Shown piece after piece: positions 1-5,275 of a DNA stretch of 8,549 nt. The DNA comes from CAZLMW01 sp964560875 (lineage in GTDB: Bacteria; Myxococcota_A; UBA9042): NCBI GenBank assembly GCA_964560875.1, contig CAZLMW010000204.1, forward strand, positions 1-8,549, in the 5' to 3' direction. Position 1 is the first letter of the stretch. Each line of letters opens with the position of its first letter. Below the pieces are notes generated by a model. That model saw only the letters and a list, made by a program, of their open reading frames with translations. It was not told the DNA's origin and searched no databases. A program made the translations under genes and the position numbers.

Positions 1-121
1 GCCTTCCCCTGTTGGGTCCTTCCCCCTTGATCGGGGCGCCGTCTGCCAAGACAAACCCCTCGGGCCCCCGCCTTCCCCTGTTGGGTCCTTCCCCCTTGAT
101 CGGGGCGCCGTCTGCCAAGAC
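1..121. repeat. 69-bp-period tandem direct repeat, two copies, truncated by the left edge
   Basis: Bases 1-52 recur exactly at 70-121, a period of 69. Bases 53-69 form the spacer part of the unit, which diverges quickly after copy 2 (mismatches at 122, 125 and 129). Each copy contains a CCCC-TTGATC-GGGG hairpin (23-36 in copy 1) and a GTCT-GCCA-AGAC hairpin (41-52) separated by a GGCGCC palindrome. The period is a multiple of three, and at least three frames stay open through both copies, so coding cannot be assigned from composition. The array may extend leftwards out of the window. No transposase or CRISPR-like repeat/spacer layout is present. Confidence 0.85.
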
Positions 122-136
122 GAATCCCCAAATCAT
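1..136 (-). CDS. Possible partial ORF with a 23-residue tandem peptide repeat
   Basis: On the minus strand an ATG at 136 opens a frame that runs off the left edge without a stop. It begins MIWGFVLADGAPIKGEGPNR and repeats the GFVLADGAPIKGEGPNRGR block 23 residues later, because the 69-bp DNA repeat is in frame. I do not recognise the protein. There is no clear Shine-Dalgarno before the ATG. An alternative plus-strand frame, reading PLLGPSPLIGAPSAKTNP per unit and stopping at 185, is just as open and equally GC-biased at third positions. A repetitive intergenic element read by chance is therefore at least as likely. It is listed because a repeated-core precursor peptide would look like this; the left-hand sequence would decide. 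Confidence 0.15.
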   Translation of the reverse strand, partial: MIWGFVLADGAPIKGEGPNRGRRGPEGFVLADGAPIKGEGPNRGR

Positions 137-159
137 GGGCTCGCCGCATCGCAGTGACG

Positions 160-177
160 AAAAAACGAGGACCCCTC
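160..177 (-). terminator. Weak intrinsic terminator of the phospholipase gene
   Basis: Reading the minus strand just after the stop codon at 195-197, a GAGG-GGT-CCTC hairpin (167-177) is followed after two bases by six T residues (A run at 160-165 on the plus strand). The stem is only 4 bp with a 3-nt loop, so efficiency is uncertain. Position about 20 nt past the stop fits a terminator. Confidence 0.4.
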
Positions 178-194
178 CGGGTTAGACCCCGCTC

Positions 195-1445
195 TTAGAG
201 CGCTTCAATTGCCTTGCCCGTGCACTTCTTGGGCGCGGTCAATGGATTGCAGCCCGTCGGCGTGCCGCCGGGGATGCTGAAGATGTAGCTCTTGCCCTTC
301 ACCTTCGCTGGGAAGTCGCTGCTGATGAGCTGCGCGCCGCTCGCGATCGCCGCCTTGGCTCGCTTCTCGTTGGCCGCATCGGACGCGTTGGGGTCATCGG
401 CCTTGGTGCGCACGAGGTAGCCGGCCTTGACGGCGTCCTGGATCTTGGTCTTGTCGCCCTCGGGTCCGCCCATCTCGAGCACGGCTGCCCACGACTCGCC
501 CTTGCCGTCGCGCATGAAGATCACCCGGTCTTCGAGGTTGGGGTGGCCCTTGAGGTAGTTGGCGCGGTGGTGGCCGCTGTTGAGCATCACGAACATCGCC
601 TTGTTGCGGGTCGCGCCAAGGGTCGGCCAGCCGTCGGCGAGCAGGGCTTTTCGCAGCGTTGGATGCTTGCCGCGCACATCATCGGGACGGAGCACACGGT
701 CCTTGGGCCACACCGCGAGGATGGCGGCGTCGAGCTCGTCGTAGTGGCCGACGATCTTGTTGGTGTCGATGTCGTCCTTGGGCTCGATGAGGATAAACAG
801 CAGGTGATGGCCGGGGTTGCTGTCCGACCAGGTCTTGGTGAGCTGCAGGCACACGGTCAGGGTCTTGCAGGACGACTTGGCGTCGACGAACGGCACGTGC
901 AGCACTTCCCAGGTCGCCTTGGGTTTGCCGGGTTTGTAGTGCACGTCGAGCTCGAGCTGGCGCACGCCCTGTTTGGCGAGCTGTACGGGCAGCGGATCGA
1001 ACTCGTAGTCCCACGGCGGCAGCACCGTTTTGCCCATCTTGAGGTGGTAGCTGTTGTGCGTGCCCTTGACCTGCATGTGGTTGACGCGCAGCACGTCGTC
1101 GAGCGGGTAGACAGGTGGCTTGGCGATCGCAGAATCCGTGGCGGATGCAGGGCCGGCATCGGCGGACGGCGTCGAATCCGCGGCACCTCCATCCATCACC
1201 TGGCCCACGGAATCGGTCGCTTCAGAGTCGGCGGTTGTCGCTACGTCGGAGCCAGATTGGGGGTCGGAGCCGGATTGGGTGTCCGAGTCGGATTGGGCGT
1301 CGCTGGTTCCGCTACCAGGGGCGACGTCGTTCGCGGGGTTATCTGTCGCGCCGCCCGATTCTTCGCCGCTACAGCCGGGCAGGGTGCACAAGAGCCCGAA
1401 AACAAGGGCCAGGACAGAGGTCGTGTTGCGGAAATGCCGATTCAT
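195..1445 (-). CDS. Lipoprotein with Ca2+-dependent phosphatidylinositol-specific phospholipase C-like domain
   Basis: The 416-aa product (numbering from the ATG at 1445) begins with a lipoprotein signal: basic MNRHFRN, a hydrophobic stretch VLALVFGLLCTL and lipobox LPGC with the lipidated Cys at 25. Residues about 26-110 are a low-complexity Ser/Asp/Gly/Ala linker, partly encoded by 18-bp tandem repeats. The catalytic domain (about 118-390) carries KGTHNSYH with catalytic-type His130, QLELDV with acidic residues 165 and 167 placed to bind Ca2+, VLHVP with His183 and LIEPKDD around 221. It ends in a typical GAQLISSDFP segment. This motif order matches the Ca2+-dependent PI-PLC C1 family known from Streptomyces SaPLC1, which cleaves phosphatidylinositol headgroups; the actual substrate here is inferred. 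The enzyme should be anchored to the envelope and face outwards. A longer start at 1472 (MRGDGTLAP...) has a good GAGG ribosome site (1480-1483, 7 nt spacing) but lengthens the signal n-region. I prefer 1445 for signal-peptide shape and regard 1472 as open. Confidence 0.85.
   Translation of the reverse strand: MNRHFRNTTSVLALVFGLLCTLPGCSGEESGGATDNPANDVAPGSGTSDAQSDSDTQSGSDPQSGSDVATTADSEATDSVGQVMDGGAADSTPSADAGPASATDSAIAKPPVYPLDDVLRVNHMQVKGTHNSYHLKMGKTVLPPWDYEFDPLPVQLAKQGVRQLELDVHYKPGKPKATWEVLHVPFVDAKSSCKTLTVCLQLTKTWSDSNPGHHLLFILIEPKDDIDTNKIVGHYDELDAAILAVWPKDRVLRPDDVRGKHPTLRKALLADGWPTLGATRNKAMFVMLNSGHHRANYLKGHPNLEDRVIFMRDGKGESWAAVLEMGGPEGDKTKIQDAVKAGYLVRTKADDPNASDAANEKRAKAAIASGAQLISSDFPAKVKGKSYIFSIPGGTPTGCNPLTAPKKCTGKAIEAL
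1248..1301. repeat. 18-bp tandem repeat (x3) encoding the acidic Ser/Asp/Gly linker
   Basis: Three 18-bp units at 1248-1265, 1266-1283 and 1284-1301 share the core GATTGGG flanked by GTC and differ at a few positions. On the minus strand they encode successive six-residue blocks of the QSDSDT/QSGSDP type in the phospholipase linker. Such in-frame repeats change tether length without a frameshift. Confidence 0.7.
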
Positions 1446-1485
1446 CGGCGCCAATGTACCATCGCCGCGCATGTCTGCACCTCGT
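1446..1485. promoter_or_regulatory. Minimal divergent start region, with an overlapping CATG start option
   Basis: Only 25 bp separate the ATG of the phospholipase at 1445 (-) from the ATG of the permease at 1471 (+). If the phospholipase starts at 1472, both ATGs share the palindromic CATG at 1470-1473. The minus-strand site GAGG at 1480-1483 then lies inside the permease coding region. No plausible Shine-Dalgarno precedes the permease ATG. Promoters for each gene must therefore lie at least partly in the neighbour's 5' coding sequence, or be leaderless; I could not pick out convincing -10/-35 boxes. Confidence 0.55.
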
Positions 1486-2850
1486 CACCCGCCCGCTGAT
1501 CCGCCTGCTGCCGGCGCGTCGTCGCCCTCTGCCGATGCCAGCGCGCCAGGTTCCGACACGTCGTCCACCCTCGAGAAGTCGCTTGGGCCCTGGATGGTCT
1601 GGGGGCTCGGGGTCGGCTACGTCATCAGCGGCGAGTACTTCGGCTGGAACCTCGGCCTGCCCGAAGGCGGCACGCTTGGGATGCTCGCGGCGACCATCGT
1701 TGTGACGATCATGTACGTGACATTTGTGCTCGGGTACGCGGAGGTCGCCTGCGCGATTCCACGGGCCGGTGGCGCTTTCGTCTATGCCAACCGCGCGTTC
1801 GGGGAGCGCATTGGCTTCCTGGTCGGACTGGCCCAGCTCGTCGAGTTTGTGTTCGCCCCACCGGCCATCGCGCTGGCGATCGGCGCGTACTTCAACATCT
1901 TCTTGCCGAGCGTGCCCCCGTGGCTCATCGCGGGCGGCGCGTATGTGCTCTTCACCGGCCTGAACATCTGGGGCGTCAAGCAGTCGGCCATCTTCGAGCT
2001 CGTCATCACCATCTTGGCGGTCGGCGAGCTGCTCATCTTCTGCGGCGTCACGTTGCCCGAGTTCGATTCAGCCGCGTTCATGGCCGATCCCCTGCCCAAC
2101 GGTTGGTCCGGCGCGCTGGCCGCGATCCCCTTTGCCATCTGGTTCTACCTCGCCATCGAGGGCGTCGCGAACGTCGCCGAAGAGACCCGCAATCCGCAGC
2201 GCGACATCCCGCTTGGCTTTGGCACCGCGATGGCGACCCTCGCCGTGTTGGCGCTGCTCACGTTGCTCTCATCGGTGGGCGTGGCCGGGTGGAAAGCCGT
2301 CGTCTTCAACAGCGCGGGCGAGATGGTCGACAAGCCCCTGCCCCTCGCCCTGAGTCGCGTGGTTGGCGAGTCGCACGGCCTCTATCACCTGCTCATCGCC
2401 ATCGGGCTGTTCGGGCTCGTCGCGTCCTTTCACGGCATCATCCTCGTCGCCGGTCGCGCCACGCTGGAATTTGGACGCAGCCGCCACCTGCCCGCCATTT
2501 TCGGCAAGACCCACGCGACGCGCCACACCCCGGCGGCGGCGCTCGTTCTCAACATGCTTGTCGGATTCATCGCCCTCGCCACCGGGCACACCGGCGAGAT
2601 CATCACGATGAGCGTCTTTGGCGCGCTGACGCTCTACGCGGCGTCGATGGCGGCCCTCTTTCGGCTGCGCAAGCTCGAACCGGAGCTCGAACGGCCGTAT
2701 CGAACCCCCGGTTATCCCGTCGTGCCGGCCATCGCGCTTATCCTCGCGATCCTGTGCCTCGGCGCAGTGGCCTATTCAGCGCCCATGGTCGGGGGTGTCT
2801 ACGTCGCCGTCCTGGCGGTCGGTTTCGGCGCTTTTCTCGCCGCGCGCTGA
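1471..2850 (+). CDS. APC-superfamily amino acid/amine permease, ethanolamine permease-like
   Basis: The 459-aa inner-membrane protein has a hydrophilic Ala/Ser/Pro-rich N-terminus of about 35 residues, then about twelve hydrophobic segments. Diagnostic stretches are GPWMVWGLGVGYVISGEYFG at about 39-58 (first helix, with the unwound-helix glycine region), LGMLAATIVVTIMYVTFVLG, CAIPRAGGAFVYANRAFG at about 94-111 and FVFAPPAIALAIGAYF. A loop EETRNPQRDIPLG lies near the middle, and PYRTPGYPVVP precedes the last helices. These match the ethanolamine-permease branch of the APC family (TC 2.A.3.5 type), which imports ethanolamine or related small amines. Substrate is inferred from family resemblance. 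No eutBC-type ammonia-lyase genes lie in the window to confirm it. Length is normal. ATG 1471 is the only sensible start because the next Met lies inside the first membrane helix. The gene is divergent from the phospholipase and ends in its own terminator. Confidence 0.88.
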   Translation: MSAPRHPPADPPAAGASSPSADASAPGSDTSSTLEKSLGPWMVWGLGVGYVISGEYFGWNLGLPEGGTLGMLAATIVVTIMYVTFVLGYAEVACAIPRAGGAFVYANRAFGERIGFLVGLAQLVEFVFAPPAIALAIGAYFNIFLPSVPPWLIAGGAYVLFTGLNIWGVKQSAIFELVITILAVGELLIFCGVTLPEFDSAAFMADPLPNGWSGALAAIPFAIWFYLAIEGVANVAEETRNPQRDIPLGFGTAMATLAVLALLTLLSSVGVAGWKAVVFNSAGEMVDKPLPLALSRVVGESHGLYHLLIAIGLFGLVASFHGIILVAGRATLEFGRSRHLPAIFGKTHATRHTPAAALVLNMLVGFIALATGHTGEIITMSVFGALTLYAASMAALFRLRKLEPELERPYRTPGYPVVPAIALILAILCLGAVAYSAPMVGGVYVAVLAVGFGAFLAAR

Positions 2851-2872
2851 AGGGACCAGCAGCACGCTTTTT
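2842..2872 (+). terminator. Intrinsic terminator of the permease, overlapping its stop codon
   Basis: GCGCGCTG at 2842-2849 pairs with CAGCACGC at 2860-2867 (8 bp, one C-A mismatch) around a 10-nt loop, followed directly by TTTTT at 2868-2872. The 5' arm includes the last codon and part of the TGA stop. Only the plus-strand direction has a T tract, so it serves the permease rather than the convergent hydrolase gene, whose stop lies 3 bp further on. Confidence 0.7.
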
Positions 2873-2874
2873 CG

Positions 2875-3618
2875 CTACGAGTCGTTGTCGAGCGTGTCGC
2901 CGACGAAGCTCAGCACCCGCGGGGACCAGAGCAGGCCAACGTGGCCGACTTCGGGGACAACAACGGCGTCTTCATGGCCGGCGTGTTTGCGCGGCAAGAC
3001 AAGGTGGTCGGCGTCGGCAACCAGCGACACGAAATCGACGTTGGCGGCGCGGTCCTGGGTCGCGTCGAGGCGCTGCATGAGCGCGGAGTCGGGGCGCATC
3101 TGGCGGGCGGCTCGGGTGGCGAGCCAGTAGGCGGCGTACGTGCCGCGATGGGGCGTGCCGAGGGTGATGCAACGGTCGACGCGCCGGGCGCCGCCGAGGT
3201 CTTGCAGCCAGGTGCGCGCGACCAGGCCGCCCATGCTGTGACAGACGAGGTCGATGCGTCCGCCGCGAACGTGCGTCTTGAGGTGTCTGTCGAGCTCGCG
3301 TGCGGCCGCTTCGATGCCGTCCGTTGAGCGGTAGTTGAAGGTGATGATCTGCTTGTGTCCGCGCCATCGCAGGTAGCCGGCCAGCGGCATCATGGTCGAG
3401 CGGTTGGCCATGTAGCCGTGCACGAGGACCACGGTGCGCTGCTCTTGCTGGCGCGGCGTCGTTCGCTTGTCCCGATGGACGCCAAAGGGCACGAGCAACC
3501 CGGACAGGGCCATCGCGCCGACCTCTTCGGCGACCGCGCGCCACAGCGGACGTGGTTGGGGACCGGCAGGCGCTGCGGATGCGGCGGGTGCTGCGGATGC
3601 GGCGGCGTCGGCTTGCAT
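2875..3618 (-). CDS. Alpha/beta-hydrolase, lipase/esterase type
   Basis: The 247-aa product (from the ATG at 3618) has a canonical alpha/beta-hydrolase core: VVLVHGY at 63-69 supplies the oxyanion-hole HG, and LVCHSMGG at 124-131 is the nucleophile elbow with Ser128. ADADHLVLP holds the likely acid at Asp202 or Asp204, and VPEVGHVGLL holds the likely catalytic His226. The elbow has Cys where Gly is usual (C-x-S-x-G), a variation also known in lipases. TLGTPHRGTY is typical of triacylglycerol lipase/esterase relatives, so a lipid or ester substrate is inferred. The first 20 residues are Ala/Pro-rich and partly repeated; there is no good signal peptide, suggesting a cytosolic or peripheral enzyme. 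The start is chosen because AGGAG sits 7 nt before ATG 3618; the upstream ATG at 3663 lacks such a site. It follows the hydroxy-acid oxidase by 63 bp on the same strand, so the two probably form an operon. Confidence 0.82.
   Translation of the reverse strand: MQADAAASAAPAASAAPAGPQPRPLWRAVAEEVGAMALSGLLVPFGVHRDKRTTPRQQEQRTVVLVHGYMANRSTMMPLAGYLRWRGHKQIITFNYRSTDGIEAAARELDRHLKTHVRGGRIDLVCHSMGGLVARTWLQDLGGARRVDRCITLGTPHRGTYAAYWLATRAARQMRPDSALMQRLDATQDRAANVDFVSLVADADHLVLPRKHAGHEDAVVVPEVGHVGLLWSPRVLSFVGDTLDNDS
3572..3605. repeat. 18-bp-period tandem repeat in the hydrolase N-terminus
   Basis: GCTGCGGATGCGGCGG occurs at 3572-3587 and again at 3590-3605. On the minus strand it encodes the repeated Ala-Ala-Ser-Ala-Ala-Pro block near the N-terminus of the hydrolase. 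It is in frame and expands a disordered leader rather than the catalytic fold. Confidence 0.65.
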
Positions 3619-3681
3619 GGCGAGCTCCTGGCAGCGGCTCCGACCGCGGGGTTGCCGCAGCATACGTCGTTATCGGCGCTA

Positions 3682-4758
3682 TCACACGACAAGATCGCGG
3701 GTAATGGCGGCGATGGTGGGCGCGCCGCAAAGGGCCATCGCTTCGTCGAGCTCGTCTCGCAGCATGTCGAGGGCCAACGCGACGCCGGCTTCTCCATCGT
3801 GTCCGAGCCCCCAGAGCAGCGGTCGACCGACAAGCACGGCCCGCGCACCGAGAGCGAGCGCCTTGAGGACATCGGTACCGCGCCGGATCCCCCCGTCGAC
3901 GTAGACTTCGCCCGCCCCGGCGACTGTTTGCACGACCTCGTCGAGCGCATCGGCCGTCGCGATTGTGCCGTCGAGCTGGCGACCGCCGTGGTTGGACACG
4001 ACGACACCGCTCGCCCCGTGTTCGAGGGCCTTGCTGGCGTCGTCCCCGCGCAGCACACCCTTGACGATGACCGGTAGGCCGCTGGTTGCAGCGAAGTCTT
4101 CGATGTCCCGCCAGGTGAGGTCCGCGGTGAGGTTGCGCGCGACGTACAGGCCCAAGCCCGACTCGCCGTCGCTCGAACCGATGGTGTCCATCCCATACGG
4201 CGCGACGTTGCTGACCTGCAGGTGTACGGGCAGGTGCAGGCCATGGCGAACGTCGGCCTCGCGGGTGCCGAGCACGGGGGCGTCGACGGTGACGACGAGC
4301 GCGGAACAGCCAGCATCGCCGGCGCGTTGCATCAGCGCCCGGGTCACGCCGCGGTCCTTGTAGACGTACAGCTGGAAGAAGACGGGACCGGTGGCGGCTG
4401 CGCAGACGTCCTCCATCGACACGGTGGCGAGCGACGACAAGACCATGATCGAACCGGCGTCACCGAGCGCGCGGGTCATGGCGAGCTCGCCGTCGTCGTG
4501 GGCGAGACGCTGAAAAGCCATGGGGGCCGCGACGACGGGGGTCTGTATCCGGTGGCCGAGCACGGTGGTCGATTGGTCGCGCATCGACACGTCCACGAGC
4601 ACACGCGGTCGCAACTTGTAGCGCTGCCACGCGGCGGGATTGTCGGCGACGGTTGTCTGGCCTCGCGCGCCACCTGCGTAATAGGACCACGTCATCGGAT
4701 CGAGCTTGGCCTTTGCGCTGGATTGCAGCTCGTAGAGGTTGAGCGGTCGCGTCGTCAT
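3682..4758 (-). CDS. FMN-dependent alpha-hydroxy-acid oxidase/dehydrogenase
   Basis: The 358-aa protein is full length for the glycolate oxidase/lactate oxidase/(hydroxy)mandelate oxidase family of TIM barrels, which oxidise an L-2-hydroxy acid to the 2-oxo acid using FMN. Visible family residues in order: YYAGGA (Tyr26-Tyr27), VVAAPMAFQRLAHDDGE around 75-91, FQLYVYKDR with Gln129 and Tyr131, TVDAPVLGTREADVR with Asp159 and Arg166, VIVKGV with Lys233 binding FMN, SNHGGRQLD with catalytic base His257 and substrate-binding Arg260, then DGGIRRGTDVLKALALGA (288-305) for the phosphate. All key residues are intact. Substrate (glycolate, lactate, mandelate-type) cannot be decided, and whether it is an oxidase or feeds a quinone is also open. 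No signal peptide or membrane anchor, hence cytoplasmic. It is the first clear gene of a minus-strand pair with the lipase-like hydrolase. The ribosome site before ATG 4758 is weak (GGA, 6 nt away). Confidence 0.92.
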   Translation of the reverse strand: MTTRPLNLYELQSSAKAKLDPMTWSYYAGGARGQTTVADNPAAWQRYKLRPRVLVDVSMRDQSTTVLGHRIQTPVVAAPMAFQRLAHDDGELAMTRALGDAGSIMVLSSLATVSMEDVCAAATGPVFFQLYVYKDRGVTRALMQRAGDAGCSALVVTVDAPVLGTREADVRHGLHLPVHLQVSNVAPYGMDTIGSSDGESGLGLYVARNLTADLTWRDIEDFAATSGLPVIVKGVLRGDDASKALEHGASGVVVSNHGGRQLDGTIATADALDEVVQTVAGAGEVYVDGGIRRGTDVLKALALGARAVLVGRPLLWGLGHDGEAGVALALDMLRDELDEAMALCGAPTIAAITRDLVV

Positions 4759-4776
4759 GGTGGGTCCGTGGTCGCC

Positions 4777-4881
4777 TCAGCCTTCGAGCTTCCGGGCGGC
4801 GCTGTCCAGTGATTCGGTTGGCCCGGCCATGGTCACGCCGCCGCCGGCCCGCGGGATAGTCATGCCCGTGGCCGAGGCCAT
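4777..4881 (-). CDS. Possible small ORF (34 aa) upstream of the hydroxy-acid oxidase
   Basis: A minus-strand ORF starting MASATGMTIPRAGGGVTMAG stops at 4777-4779, 18 nt before the oxidase ATG. Extending to a GTG at 4908 would give 43 residues, most of whose codons end in G or C, as expected of a real gene in this genome. No strong ribosome-binding site is visible for any of its possible starts, and I recognise no family. It could be a leader peptide coupled to the oxidase, the tail of a decayed gene, or chance. Confidence 0.22.
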   Translation of the reverse strand: MASATGMTIPRAGGGVTMAGPTESLDSAARKLEG

Positions 4882-4992
4882 GGGTTCATCGCGATGCACG
4901 AACAGCACGGCGACACAAGCGCGACGTTGCGCCTACGAACCGGTCGCGGGCTCGTATCGTGATGGAGAGGCGGGATAGTTGGAAGAGCGACT

Positions 4993-5268
4993 ATGAACCG
5001 GACAGCCGCTACGGTTGCCTGCGTGCTCGTCTGCGCCGCTGCGATCGCCGTCACCGCCCCGCCAACCCCAGCGTGCGCGTCACATCGCTCGGTCGATGCG
5101 GGCAGACGTGTCCTTTGGTCGCCCCACGCGCCGTGCCTCATACTCCCGCGACGGCGTCGCCACCCCGGCGACAGCCAACGCGGGCAGACGTGTCCTTTTG
5201 TCGCCCCACGCGCCGTGCCTCATACTCCCGCGACGGCGTCGCCACCCCGGCGACAGCCAACGCGATGA
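4993..5268 (+). CDS. Possible secreted small protein or translational leader, 91 aa, rebuilt by a tandem duplication
   Basis: The ORF opens MNRTAATVACVLVCAAAIAV and continues TAPPTPACAS, a textbook Sec signal peptide: Asn-Arg n-region, hydrophobic Ala/Val core, and an A-C-A cleavage motif near residue 29. GGAAGAG at 4981-4987, 5 nt before the ATG, is a fair ribosome site, and codons in this part mostly end in G/C. The mature part is made by the two 82-bp repeat copies. Because 82 is not a multiple of three, they are read in different frames, giving RRVLWSPHAP and then GQTCPFVAPR, so the body is unlikely to be a conserved fold. The stop TGA at 5266-5268 overlaps the GAGG ribosome site of the transporter gene, whose ATG is 7 nt further on, so translation may be coupled. 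It could be the 5' stub of a lost secreted protein. I recognise no family. Confidence 0.35.
   Translation: MNRTAATVACVLVCAAAIAVTAPPTPACASHRSVDAGRRVLWSPHAPCLILPRRRRHPGDSQRGQTCPFVAPRAVPHTPATASPPRRQPTR
5098..5261. repeat. 82-bp tandem duplication with alternative hairpins, upstream of the transporter
   Basis: Copy 1 spans 5098-5179 and copy 2 spans 5180-5261, with a single mismatch (G5117 versus T5199) and three further matching bases after copy 2. Each copy ends in three complementary arms: GCGAC (5148-5152), GTCGCC (5156-5161) and GGCGAC (5167-5172). The middle arm can pair with the first (loop GGC) or perfectly with the third (loop ACCCC), so two mutually exclusive hairpins are possible. In copy 2 the last arm ends at 5254, 12 bases before the transporter's GAGG. 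Near identity implies recent duplication or maintenance by selection. Confidence 0.9.
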
Positions 5269-5270
5269 GG
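5267..5270 (+). promoter_or_regulatory. Ribosome-binding site fixing the transporter start at 5276
   Basis: GAGG lies 5 nt before ATG 5276. The open frame continues upstream to an ATG at 5015, but that stretch consists of the 82-bp duplication and is not membrane-protein-like, so 5276 is the start. The same bases overlap the TGA of the upstream small ORF. Confidence 0.7.
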
Positions 5271-5275
5271 CGAGC

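Noticed and set aside
1..121. Start of a CRISPR array
   Set aside because: The repeated core is 52 bp with a 17-bp spacer part, only two copies and no cas genes; it is a simple tandem repeat.
190..202. CGCTC-TTA-GAGCG inverted repeat over the phospholipase stop as a terminator
   Set aside because: Only 5 bp with a 3-nt loop and no T tract on either side; the GAGG/CCTC hairpin with T6 just downstream is the better candidate.
1120..1470. N-terminal extension of the permease ORF upstream of 1471
   Set aside because: It is the antisense of the phospholipase linker; the permease-like sequence begins only after 1471 and the extension has no membrane-protein character.
543..1499. Plus-strand 318-aa ORF opposite the phospholipase
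   Set aside because: Antisense shadow of a gene with intact signal peptide and catalytic motifs; its own sequence is low-complexity and Arg/Val/Gly-rich with no recognisable domain.
1920..3080. Plus-strand 386-aa Arg/His-rich ORF spanning the permease end and the hydrolase
   Set aside because: Out-of-frame shadow of a clear membrane transporter; composition is typical of a +1 frame in GC-rich DNA.
3390..4316. Minus-strand 308-aa Ser/Arg/Pro-rich ORF
   Set aside because: It runs in another frame across two well-supported enzymes, with no domain of its own.
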